Positions 7,436 to 15,678 of a DNA stretch of 18,167 nt are shown here, piece by piece. The DNA comes from Clostridia bacterium (GTDB lineage: Bacteria; Bacillota; Clostridia; Oscillospirales; CAG-272). Each line of letters opens with the position of its first letter. Position 1 is the stretch's first letter. The notes below the pieces were generated by a model. It worked only from the letters and a program-made list of their open reading frames with translations. It was not told the DNA's origin and did not search any database. The translations under genes were made by a program, and so were the position numbers. The stretch spans positions 1-18,167 of the forward strand of contig CAAGDE010000015.1 in NCBI GenBank assembly GCA_900768535.1, written 5' to 3'.

Positions 7436-8677
7436 ATGAAAAGACTGATCGGCATCCTGCTTTGCTGTTTCCTGCTGCTTCCGCTTGCGGGTGTTTCCGC
7501 GGCGGCAGAGGAAACCGGAGCAAAACGCGTTCCCGCGCCCATTTACTATCAGACCTTCGAGAACTGCGCCGTGGAGGACTTCATGGGGGAGGGTGTTCTG
7601 ATTAAAAACAATACGCCGAAAAATCTTTCCACCAAAATCAGTGAGAAAGACGGCAACCACAGCTTTTTCTTCAGCACACGGAACAAGAACAACGAATCGC
7701 AGACCATGTTCCGGCTTTATGAGCTGCCGGAGAATGTCACCGATTATTCGGTGATCATGCGGGTCAGCTTTGATTCTTCGCGGACGAACTGGAGCCGCAG
7801 CGGTACATCCCGTGTCGGTCTTGCCTATGCGATCAGGGACGGTGCGAACTACTCCTATGCGGATCTGCGCTACAAGGGCGGGACCAAGTCGGCGAACCTG
7901 AGGCGCCAGCTGAACGAGACCGGCACCGCATCCAATCCGGCAGATGAAGGTACAACGGCAAACAAGTACAGCTTGACGGTGGCGCTTGACACCGTGTATG
8001 AGATGGCGATTGCCGTGAAGGACGGGAAGATCTCCTACTTCATCAACGGCAAACTGATCCGTACCGATGATGGGGGAACGGCTTCCTCGATCGATTATAT
8101 CGCGGACGGTCGCGGCGTTGGCATTTACGGTGCATATACCAGTGTGAATGTCGATGAATTCCGCGTTTACGGCAGTGCGTATCTGCCGGATGGCTATGAC
8201 ACGACAGGCGGTGCTCCCTTTGCAGGGGACGCAGGCACGGAGCCGCTTCCGGTGCTGTCGGTTTACACGGCACCGCGGTTTGCGGCAACGCAGGAGATGG
8301 CTCCCGATGCGAATCAGAGGCAGTCGATCCGTTTCATCGGCGTATTGGATTCCCTGGATTATCAGGCGGTCGGATATGAAATGACCGTGACCTATACCGC
8401 GGACGGAAAACGGGTGACAAAATCGCTGAGGTATACAATGAAAACCGTTTATACCGAACTGCTGGCAGGAACGGAGGGCGGCATTGTTTCCGTTAAGGCG
8501 GAAGCCATGGGCGGTCGCTACCTGCTCGCGCTTTCCGTGAAAAACATCCCCACCGATGCGGGTGAAACAGTCTTTACGGTAACGCCCTTTGCGGTTGCAA
8601 TGGACGGAACGGTTGCACTGGGCGCAACCGGAAGCGTGACCTACCTGGGCGGCATCTGCCAGGGCGGAACGAACTGA
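7436..8677 (+). CDS. Secreted lectin-like (LamG/ConA-fold) protein, short paralogue
   Basis: A 413-residue secreted protein with a signal peptide (about 1-24, VSAAA cleavage region) and no lipobox or C-terminal anchor. Residues about 35-250 form a concanavalin A/LamG-like beta-sandwich of the type used for glycan binding, recognised by YYQTFE at the start, repeated FFFSTRN and FRLYEL strands, the YFINGKLIRTD hairpin and the closing DEFRVYGSAY. Residues about 285-413 are a separate beta-rich domain beginning RQSIRFIGVLDSLDY, recurrent in Clostridia surface proteins but unnamed. There are no obvious catalytic residues. The first domain is nearly identical to that of the gene at 8833. An AAGGAGA site precedes the ATG at 7436. 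Binding to a glycan is inferred from fold and context. Confidence 0.72.
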   Translation: MKRLIGILLCCFLLLPLAGVSAAAEETGAKRVPAPIYYQTFENCAVEDFMGEGVLIKNNTPKNLSTKISEKDGNHSFFFSTRNKNNESQTMFRLYELPENVTDYSVIMRVSFDSSRTNWSRSGTSRVGLAYAIRDGANYSYADLRYKGGTKSANLRRQLNETGTASNPADEGTTANKYSLTVALDTVYEMAIAVKDGKISYFINGKLIRTDDGGTASSIDYIADGRGVGIYGAYTSVNVDEFRVYGSAYLPDGYDTTGGAPFAGDAGTEPLPVLSVYTAPRFAATQEMAPDANQRQSIRFIGVLDSLDYQAVGYEMTVTYTADGKRVTKSLRYTMKTVYTELLAGTEGGIVSVKAEAMGGRYLLALSVKNIPTDAGETVFTVTPFAVAMDGTVALGATGSVTYLGGICQGGTN

Positions 8678-8691
8678 AGGAGGAAACGGAA

Positions 8692-8820
8692 ATGAAACAG
8701 TATCAAGTCCCGATGCTCTGCATCACCCTTTTGAACGCAGAGGATATCCTGACCGCTTCCGGACTGCAGAACAGCCTCACCGGCTACGGCGATGAGGTCG
8801 GCTTTGAGCAATTCCGGTAA
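8692..8820 (+). CDS. 42-residue peptide, uncharacterised
   Basis: A small open frame begins with MKQYQVPMLCITLLNAEDIL and continues TASGLQNS to a Gly/acidic tail ending EQFR. It has a strong AAGGAGG site 9 bases before the ATG, lies 14 bases after the first lectin-like gene, and its stop codon is followed directly by GGAGGAG for the next gene. This perfect fit in a tight operon argues for real translation. The pattern MKxYxxP...(E/D)D(I/V)(I/L)TxSG recalls a loosely related class of very short Firmicutes and Bacteroidetes peptides with no known role, often found next to surface-protein genes. There is no signal peptide or membrane segment. It could be a peptide precursor, a small regulator or a structural partner; no function is claimed. 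Confidence 0.7.
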   Translation: MKQYQVPMLCITLLNAEDILTASGLQNSLTGYGDEVGFEQFR

Positions 8821-8832
8821 GGAGGAGAGAAT

Positions 8833-10617
8833 ATGAAACGGATTTTTGCCTGCCTGACTGCGCTTGCCCTGCTGGCGCTTTGCATTCCCGCCTCGCTTGC
8901 CGCGGGGGAGCCGGACAGTGTCCCACAGCCGGTCTATTATCAGAATTTTGAGGACAGCCGCGCGAACCGGTTTATGGGCTCGGATGTGCTGATCAAGAAC
9001 AACTCGCCGAAAAATCTTTCCACCAAGATCAGTGAGAAGGATGGGAATCACAGCTTTTTCTTCAGCACGCGCAACAAAAACAACGAATCGCAGACGCTCT
9101 TCCGGCTTTATGAGCTGGAGAAAACCTTGACGGATTTCTCGGCGTTCATGCGGGTTTCCTTTGATTCCTCGCGCGATAACTGGAGTACCAAGGGGACCTC
9201 GCGCGTCGGTCTTGCCTATGCAATCAAGGACGGTGCGAATTACTCTTACGCCAGCCTGCGCTACAAATCCACCGCCTCTGCCGCGCTGAACCGTCAGGTC
9301 GGTGAGGAGGGGGCAAGCGCCACCAACCGGGTGCCGGAGGGTTCCACCGACAACGGCTATACAATGGATGTTGCCATTGACACCGTGTACGAGATGGCGG
9401 TTGTGGTGAAGGACGGGAAGCTTTCGTTCTATATCAACGGCAAGCTGATCCGCACCGATGCGGACGGCAACGCCTCGGCAATCGATTACATTGCGGACGG
9501 TCGCGGCATCGGATTCTACGGCGCGTATACCAGCGTCAACATCGACGAATTCCGCGTTTACGACTGTGCGTATGTGCCGCAGGACTATGACGCGCTTGGC
9601 GCAACGCCCTATACAGGCGATGCCGCCAAGGCACCGCTTCCGGCGCTCCCGAAAATTGAAGAGAAGGACCCGACCGAAGACACCGACCCGGCGCCTGCTG
9701 CGGGAACAGTCCTCTGGGAGCAGGATTTTGACAATGTTACCGTGGAGGCGCTTGAGGCGGAATTTCTGAAGAAGACCGATGACGCGGAAATCACGGTGTC
9801 GGACGGCAGACTGTATCTGAACGCAGCTGCCGGAAGCTCCTCGCAGGTTGTGATGAAATTCGGCGCGGTTCCGGAAAATGTCGGATGCTTTACCGTTGTG
9901 ATGAAGGTCCGCTTTGAAACACTGATCGATTATCTCGATGACCCGACGGGTTCGGAGAAGAGCCTGATCGGACCTGCTTACGCAATCGCCGCAGGAGATA
10001 CCTATTCCAGCCTTTCCCTGCGTGCCAACGGAACCTATAATTTCACGCGCTACCTTGCCGGGAAGTGGGTGTCGAATAAGACCAACCCGGAGGGCGGAAG
10101 CTCGCGCAACGGCAAATACTACAGCGTGGCACAGGGAACCGACTACGAGATTGCCATGGTGATTACCGCCGAGGGCAGAGTGCGCTCCTATATCAACGGC
10201 ATCCTTCAGCCGGATGACATTCCCTACCTGACCGATGGCTACGGCTTCGGCATCTTCTTCCGCAACGGCAGCTTCTCGGTGGATTCCTACCGTGTGGTGT
10301 GCGGGGAATACGTGCCGGCGGGCTACGGGGACATCCGGGGGGAGCCCTCCATGAACGATGACCTGTATATTGAGGAGCCGGACGACCCGGTCGGTCCCGG
10401 TGATCCGACCGACACCGAGGATCCCGGTTCGGATACCAAAAAGCCCGGTACGGAGGAGAACAAGCCCGACAGCAAGCCTGCGACCGATCCCTCCGGAACG
10501 TCTGCTCCGGAAGCCCCGCAGACCGGCGGCTGTGCATCCTCGCTGACCGCGCTCGGAATTCTGCCCGTCCTGCTTGCCGGTGCCTTCGTCCTCGGACGCG
10601 GCAGACGGCGGGAGTAA
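8833..10617 (+). CDS. Membrane-anchored protein with two lectin-like domains
   Basis: A 594-residue surface protein. Signal peptide (1-24, SLAA). The first ConA/LamG-like domain (33-250) is nearly identical to that of the gene at 7436. A Glu/Asp/Pro/Thr linker (270-290) leads to a second, divergent copy (293-495, hairpin YINGILQP at 453-460). Then come a Pro/Asp/Thr-rich spacer suited to crossing the wall (515-562), GGC (565-567), a hydrophobic segment (about 570-588) and RGRRRE at the end. The tail resembles a sortase-type signal but lacks LPxTG and carries TGGCASS before the membrane segment, a pattern seen in Clostridia surface proteins. GGAGGAG precedes the ATG. It probably displays two glycan-binding modules on the membrane while the shorter paralogue is released. 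No catalytic motif is visible. Confidence 0.75.
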   Translation: MKRIFACLTALALLALCIPASLAAGEPDSVPQPVYYQNFEDSRANRFMGSDVLIKNNSPKNLSTKISEKDGNHSFFFSTRNKNNESQTLFRLYELEKTLTDFSAFMRVSFDSSRDNWSTKGTSRVGLAYAIKDGANYSYASLRYKSTASAALNRQVGEEGASATNRVPEGSTDNGYTMDVAIDTVYEMAVVVKDGKLSFYINGKLIRTDADGNASAIDYIADGRGIGFYGAYTSVNIDEFRVYDCAYVPQDYDALGATPYTGDAAKAPLPALPKIEEKDPTEDTDPAPAAGTVLWEQDFDNVTVEALEAEFLKKTDDAEITVSDGRLYLNAAAGSSSQVVMKFGAVPENVGCFTVVMKVRFETLIDYLDDPTGSEKSLIGPAYAIAAGDTYSSLSLRANGTYNFTRYLAGKWVSNKTNPEGGSSRNGKYYSVAQGTDYEIAMVITAEGRVRSYINGILQPDDIPYLTDGYGFGIFFRNGSFSVDSYRVVCGEYVPAGYGDIRGEPSMNDDLYIEEPDDPVGPGDPTDTEDPGSDTKKPGTEENKPDSKPATDPSGTSAPEAPQTGGCASSLTALGILPVLLAGAFVLGRGRRRE

Positions 10618-10699
10618 TTCATTCACATACGGACTGGTGCCGCTCTCCCATGACCGGCACCGGTCTGTCGGCATTTATCGATCTGTTTCGGAGGAAATC

Positions 10700-13600
10700 A
10701 TGTTGCCTTTGCTCAGAGCCTACCACGAAGATCCTGCAATTCTGCACATCGGGTGCGAGCCGCCTGCCGCCTACCTGATGCCGTTTGATTCCCCTGCGGC
10801 TGCAAGAGAGGGGCTGCGCGGTGCGTCCCGCTTTTTCCGGTCCCTTTGCGGGGATTGGAATTTTCGGTATTTTCCGTCCCTGTTCCGCATGGGCGGCGTT
10901 CCGGTGCTGGGAACGGTGCCGGTGGAGGAGGAGCGGCTGCCGGTTCCGATGAGCTGGCAGTACGCACTCGGCAGAGGGTTCGACACACCCGATTACATCA
11001 ATCAGAAATACCCCTTTCCGGTCGATCCGCCTCATGTTCCGCAGGACAACCCGGTGGGAATCTATGAGCGAACGTTTTTCTGCCGCAGAACACCCGGAAA
11101 GCGGCAGAGGCTGATTTTTGAAGGGGTGGACTCCTGCTTTTATCTGTTCGTCAACGGCACCTTTGCCGCCTACAGCCAGGTCAGCCACTGCATCAGCGAG
11201 ATCGATGTCACCGACCTGCTCCGGGACGGGGAAAACACGCTGCGTGTGGCAGTATTGAAATGGTGCGACGGCAGCTATCTGGAGGATCAGGACAAATTCC
11301 GTCTGTCAGGTATTTTCCGGGAGGTGTACCTGCTGGAGCGGGATGCGGACGGCTTGCGGGATGTGTATCTGCACCCCGTGACGGCGCCTGATTTCCGCAC
11401 GGGCGTCCTGACCGCGGAGCTTCGGCTGGCCGGAGCACTGCCGGTCTCGTGGCGGTTGACCGACCCGGACGGAAACACGGTGGGAGCAGGGGAGAGTCTG
11501 CCGGAGAAAGGGGAGGCGACGCTTACCTGCCCGGTGGCGTCACCTGCGCTGTGGTCGGACGAAATTCCCGCGCTGTATACGCTGGAGCTGGTCTGCGGGA
11601 CGGAATGTTTTTCCCTCCCGGTCGGCTTCCGGGAACTCTGCATCCGGGACAGGACCGTCCTTCTCAACGGAAAGAAGATCAAGGCAAAGGGCGTGAACCG
11701 GCATGACAGCCACCCGTACCTCGGTGCCGCCGTGCCGTACGACCGCATGGAGCGGGATCTTCTGGAAATCAAATCCTACAACATCAACATGATCCGCACC
11801 AGCCATTATCCGCCCGATCCGCGCCTGCCGGAGCTGTGCGACCGGCTGGGACTCTATCTCTGCCTGGAAAGCGACCTGGAAACGCACGGATTCCGGCGCC
11901 TGGGAGACTGGAGCCGGCTGACCGATGACCCGGCATGGCAGGCGGCGTATCTCGACCGCGCCGAGCGGATGTTTGAGCGTGACAAAAACCACCCCTCAGT
12001 GCTTCTGTGGTCGATGGGTAACGAATCGGGCACGGGCTGTAACTACCGTGCGATTTACGATTATCTGCACCGCAGAATGCCGGGGATTCTGGTGCATTCC
12101 GAGGAAAGCACGCGCCTGTTCAGTGCGGATTTCCTTGGCGGGGATGCCGACCCGCGCACGCAGGCGCGCTGTCCGTATGTGGATATCGAGAGTCGGATGT
12201 ATCCCTCTCCGGAGGTCTGCGTGTCGGAATTCCTGACCCCCGAAAGCTCCTGCCGGCGCCCGCTGTTTCTGTGCGAATACAGCCATGCGATGGGGAACGG
12301 TCCCGGTGACCTGGCGGCATACTGGGAACTGATTCTGTCGCACGACAGCTTTTTCGGCGGCTGCGTATGGGAGTTCTGCGACCACGCAGTGGCAACGGGG
12401 GAGGCGCGTTATATCCGCCCCGAATACCGCTACGGCGGGGATTTCGGGGAGGCACAGCATGACGGCAACTACTGTGTGGATGGCTTGGTGCTCCCCGACC
12501 GCACCCCGCATACCGGAATGCTGGAATACCGGCAGGTCCTGCGCCCCTTCCGGCTGTCGTGCTATGACGCGGACGCGCGCACTTTCACGCTCCGCAGTCT
12601 GCGCCGCTTCCGGGCAATGGACGACCTGGATCTGATTGCAACCCTGGAGGTGAACGGCAGGCGCACGGCGCAGGAGCGGTGGGACTGCATCGGCATTCCG
12701 CCGGAGGGGGAGCGTTCCTTTACCACAACGTTTGACTGGCGTGCAGGGGAGGGCATCCGGACGCTGCGGCTCTCCCTGTGTACGCACACCGCAACCCCGT
12801 GGTGGGATTGCGGCGAGGAGCTCGGCTGGGAGCAGATTGTTCTTCCCGAAACCGGACTGCCGAAGCAAAGCCTTGCCGACACGCGGGAACTTCTGATCCT
12901 GTCGCAGGCGGAGGGCAGACTGACGGTCCGGGGCGAGCGCACCGAGTACGGCTTTGATCTCTGCACCGGACTGCCTGTGTCCGTCCGCTCGGACGGAAAG
13001 GAGCTGCTGTCGTCTCCGATCACTCCAACCGTCTGGCGTTCCCCGATTGACAATGACCGCCGGCAGGTCAAGGCGATCGAAAAGGCGGGCTTTGCGCGCG
13101 CCGGACTGTTCTGCCGGCGCTGTCGGGTGGGTGAGGTGACGGCACATTCCGTGACGGTGGAGGGCGAGTGGGTGCTCGGCTGCACGGGGGATGAGCCGAT
13201 TCTGCATTTGCGCGGAGCATGGCGGGTCCTCGGTGACGGGGGACTGCTTGCAACGCTGCACGCAAAGGTTGCTCCCGGACTGCCGCCGCTTCCGCGCTTC
13301 GGCCTGGAATTCCGGATGCCGGAGGGAACCGAACGGCTGGATTATTTCGGGCTGGGACCGTACGGCAACTATCCCGATAAGCGGCAGGCATCCCGGCTCG
13401 GTCGCTTCCGCGGGACAGTTTCGGAGCAGACGGAGCGGATGATCCGTCCGCAGGAGTGCATGGCGCATGGGGAAACGCGCTTTGCCGCCGTGACGGATTT
13501 GTACGGTCACGGTCTGCTTGCCGTCTGCACCGGACAGCCGTTCAGCTTCAACGCCACGCATTTTTCGTCCCGTCAGCTGGGAGAGACAGCCCATGATTTC

Positions 13601-13789
13601 GAACTTTCTCCGCTTGCCGAAACGGTGGTGAATCTGGACTGGCGGCAGAACGGCGTTGGCTCCAATTCCTGCGGACCGGAGCTTGCCGCCCCGTGGCGGC
13701 TGGACGCGCGGACCATTGATTTTTCCGTCCGCATCAAGCCCGTTCGGATCGATGACTGCGATCCCTTTCGGGAAATTTACCGGAAATGA
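10700..13789 (+). CDS. lacZ: LacZ-type beta-galactosidase (GH2)
   Basis: A 1029-residue protein, close to the 1023 of E. coli LacZ. It hydrolyses terminal beta-galactosides. Domain order: GH2 sugar-binding (about 40-215), immunoglobulin-like (217-315), TIM barrel (320-600), then the second sandwich and the large C-terminal beta-galactosidase small-chain domain (about 745-1020). The acid/base is Glu442 in GNESG, the nucleophile is Glu526 in LCEYSHAMGNG, and the metal site ETHG is at 394-397, matching E. coli Glu461, Glu537 and Glu416/His418. GVNRHDSHP (331-339) is also typical. There is no signal peptide, so it is cytosolic and should act after import. The start at 10700 has CGGAGG 7 bases upstream; the 82-base gap to the previous gene is the widest in the operon. 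Specificity for lactose versus another galactoside is open. Confidence 0.93.
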   Translation: MLPLLRAYHEDPAILHIGCEPPAAYLMPFDSPAAAREGLRGASRFFRSLCGDWNFRYFPSLFRMGGVPVLGTVPVEEERLPVPMSWQYALGRGFDTPDYINQKYPFPVDPPHVPQDNPVGIYERTFFCRRTPGKRQRLIFEGVDSCFYLFVNGTFAAYSQVSHCISEIDVTDLLRDGENTLRVAVLKWCDGSYLEDQDKFRLSGIFREVYLLERDADGLRDVYLHPVTAPDFRTGVLTAELRLAGALPVSWRLTDPDGNTVGAGESLPEKGEATLTCPVASPALWSDEIPALYTLELVCGTECFSLPVGFRELCIRDRTVLLNGKKIKAKGVNRHDSHPYLGAAVPYDRMERDLLEIKSYNINMIRTSHYPPDPRLPELCDRLGLYLCLESDLETHGFRRLGDWSRLTDDPAWQAAYLDRAERMFERDKNHPSVLLWSMGNESGTGCNYRAIYDYLHRRMPGILVHSEESTRLFSADFLGGDADPRTQARCPYVDIESRMYPSPEVCVSEFLTPESSCRRPLFLCEYSHAMGNGPGDLAAYWELILSHDSFFGGCVWEFCDHAVATGEARYIRPEYRYGGDFGEAQHDGNYCVDGLVLPDRTPHTGMLEYRQVLRPFRLSCYDADARTFTLRSLRRFRAMDDLDLIATLEVNGRRTAQERWDCIGIPPEGERSFTTTFDWRAGEGIRTLRLSLCTHTATPWWDCGEELGWEQIVLPETGLPKQSLADTRELLILSQAEGRLTVRGERTEYGFDLCTGLPVSVRSDGKELLSSPITPTVWRSPIDNDRRQVKAIEKAGFARAGLFCRRCRVGEVTAHSVTVEGEWVLGCTGDEPILHLRGAWRVLGDGGLLATLHAKVAPGLPPLPRFGLEFRMPEGTERLDYFGLGPYGNYPDKRQASRLGRFRGTVSEQTERMIRPQECMAHGETRFAAVTDLYGHGLLAVCTGQPFSFNATHFSSRQLGETAHDFELSPLAETVVNLDWRQNGVGSNSCGPELAAPWRLDARTIDFSVRIKPVRIDDCDPFREIYRK

Positions 13790-13800
13790 GAGGAACCTAT

Positions 13801-15525
13801 ATGAAACGCAAACACAAATGGCTGGCCGGTATTTTGATTCTGTCTGCGGCAATTGCCGTGATCGCCTGCGCCAAGCCGGCACCGACCGTACCCGGTACGG
13901 AACCCGAAACGACCACCGGCCCCGACCCGAAGGAGGATTCCGACGTCCGCTTTACGCACGAGGGCAAGGCACTGTATCAGATTGTGCGTCCGGAGGAGGC
14001 GGGGGAGGCGCTCAAGGAGCAGATCATTTCCTTCCGCCGGGAGGTGGAGCGCAAGACCGGCGTGCGCATGGCAATCACCTCGGACTTTCTGTCGATGGAC
14101 GAGAAAGGATATGAACGCCGGTGCGAGATTCTGATCGGAAAGACCGGATACCCGGAGTCGAAGGCGGCGCTGGAGACGTGCGGATACGGGGATTGGATCA
14201 TCCGTGCCGTCGGAAACAAGATCGTAGTAACGGCTTATGACGACGGCAACCTGGCGGCGGCAATGGACGCGCTGTGCCGGCTGATTGCCGGTGCGGAGAA
14301 TCCGCAGGAGCTGACCCTGACGCGCGAGGAGCTGACCGTGACCCGGTCTGTCAACGCAACCGTTTCGGCGCTCCCGCGCTACACGGGCAGCGGAACGCCG
14401 ACCGTCATTGACTGTGCGGACGGTGCCTACCAGTTGCTGGTGGAGGAGGCATCCCGCGCGGACTGGGACGGCTATGTCCGTGCCCTGGAGGACGGCGGCT
14501 TTACCCGCTATACCGCGCACACCGTGGGGGATAATTCGTTTGCCACCTACACCAATGACGGATATACCGTGACCATGTATCACACCCCCGTGCGCGGACA
14601 GCTCCGTGCCATGATCGAGCCGCGCGGCGCCCTGCCGCCCATGGAGACGGAGGCGCATCCGGTTGTCTGCACACCGTCCGTGACGCTGATGGGGCTGGAG
14701 TATGACAACAATCAGATCGGGCTTGGCATGATCTTCCGCCTCTCGGACGGCAGCTTCCTGATCTTTGACGGCGGGAACAATAAATCGGCGTTTGCGGATC
14801 GCTTCTACGCGAAGCTGTGCGAGCTGGCGCCGGATCCGGAGCATATCCGGGTGCGCGGTTGGTTCTTCTCGCACTGCCACACCGATCATGTCGGCACCTT
14901 TATCCAGTTCACCGACAAGTACCGCGAGAAGGTAACGGTGGACCGGTTCATCTACAATTTCGGTACGGACGCGGTGTATGACACCATTGTGTCCGGTGCA
15001 AACTGGGGGCTTTCGGCGGAACTGCGTGCGGCGGTTGGAAAATGGACGGATTCGCAGGTTATCAAAGCGCATACCGGGCAGCGCTTCCGGTTTGCCGATG
15101 CGGAGGTGGAAATGCTCTACACCGGTGAGGATGTCTATCCGCTGGCATGGCGGGACGGAAACACCGAGTCGCTGGTGTTTCGGGTTACGCTGGGCGGGCA
15201 GACGATTCTGTGCCTGGGGGATGAATATCTCGACAGCAGTGAGATTCTTTCTGCGATGTACGGGACGTATCTCAAAAGCGATATCCTGCAGGCATCGCAC
15301 CACGGCAGGAACGGCGCAACCGTTACGCTGAACAGTCAGATCCAGCCGGACACGGTGCTTTGGCCCGGCGGAACCGGCGCGTTCTTTGAGCTGAGCCAAA
15401 GGGAATACAATGTCCGCCTGCTGGCAATCTGCAAGGATTTGTACGTTGCCGGAAAGGATGGCGTGACCCTGGAGCTGCCCTACACGGTGCAGAACAACAA
15501 GGAGCAGAACCGTCCCAAGCCCTGA
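13801..15525 (+). CDS. Metallo-beta-lactamase-fold hydrolase lipoprotein
   Basis: A 574-residue lipoprotein. The lipobox VIAC (Cys23) is followed by a Pro/Thr linker. Residues about 50-170 match the N-terminal domain of the EEP lipoprotein (CEILIGKTGYPESK at 108-121, CGYGDWIIR at 127-135). Residues about 185-280 form a second small domain of unknown function. The metallo-beta-lactamase domain (295-560) has the full HxHxDH motif (His358, His360, Asp362, His363), Asp474 in LGDEYL and His500-His501 in ASHHGRNG, resembling the ComEC-type C-terminal hydrolase. Such enzymes cleave phosphodiester or ester bonds with two metal ions; the substrate is unknown. The ribosome binding site GAGAGG overlaps the lacZ stop codon, giving the start at 13801 with an 11-base gap, so the gene is coupled to lacZ. 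Last gene of the operon. Confidence 0.85.
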   Translation: MKRKHKWLAGILILSAAIAVIACAKPAPTVPGTEPETTTGPDPKEDSDVRFTHEGKALYQIVRPEEAGEALKEQIISFRREVERKTGVRMAITSDFLSMDEKGYERRCEILIGKTGYPESKAALETCGYGDWIIRAVGNKIVVTAYDDGNLAAAMDALCRLIAGAENPQELTLTREELTVTRSVNATVSALPRYTGSGTPTVIDCADGAYQLLVEEASRADWDGYVRALEDGGFTRYTAHTVGDNSFATYTNDGYTVTMYHTPVRGQLRAMIEPRGALPPMETEAHPVVCTPSVTLMGLEYDNNQIGLGMIFRLSDGSFLIFDGGNNKSAFADRFYAKLCELAPDPEHIRVRGWFFSHCHTDHVGTFIQFTDKYREKVTVDRFIYNFGTDAVYDTIVSGANWGLSAELRAAVGKWTDSQVIKAHTGQRFRFADAEVEMLYTGEDVYPLAWRDGNTESLVFRVTLGGQTILCLGDEYLDSSEILSAMYGTYLKSDILQASHHGRNGATVTLNSQIQPDTVLWPGGTGAFFELSQREYNVRLLAICKDLYVAGKDGVTLELPYTVQNNKEQNRPKP

Positions 15526-15589
15526 CGGAAACGGAAAAAATTATCATAAGTTGTGGTTTCCCCGCAGATGCGCGAAGAAAGCAAAAAAC

Positions 15590-15660
15590 GAGCATATCTG
15601 GAAAAATCTGATATTCTGTAAACTATAACACCAACAGGATCAGAAATGCCGGATATGCTC
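15590..15660. repeat. Long imperfect inverted repeat at the operon/debris border
   Basis: GAGCATATCTGG (15590-15601) pairs with CCGGATATGCTC (15649-15660) with one G-T wobble. Nested inside are TCTGAT (15607-15612) and ATCAGA (15639-15644). The arms flank a 26-base core. It lies after the last operon gene and just before the relaxase fragment. It may be the end of a small mobile element or a scar of insertion; it lacks a T run typical of a terminator. Confidence 0.5.
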
Positions 15661-15678
15661 AATTCTTATTGACGGGGT

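Noticed and set aside
8641..10674. 677-codon minus-strand open frame opposite the second lectin-like gene
   Set aside because: Antisense shadow; low-complexity basic composition, no family motif, and the plus strand has clear domain structure and translation signals.
11996..13882. 628-codon minus-strand open frame opposite lacZ
   Set aside because: Antisense shadow of a gene with complete GH2 catalytic motifs.
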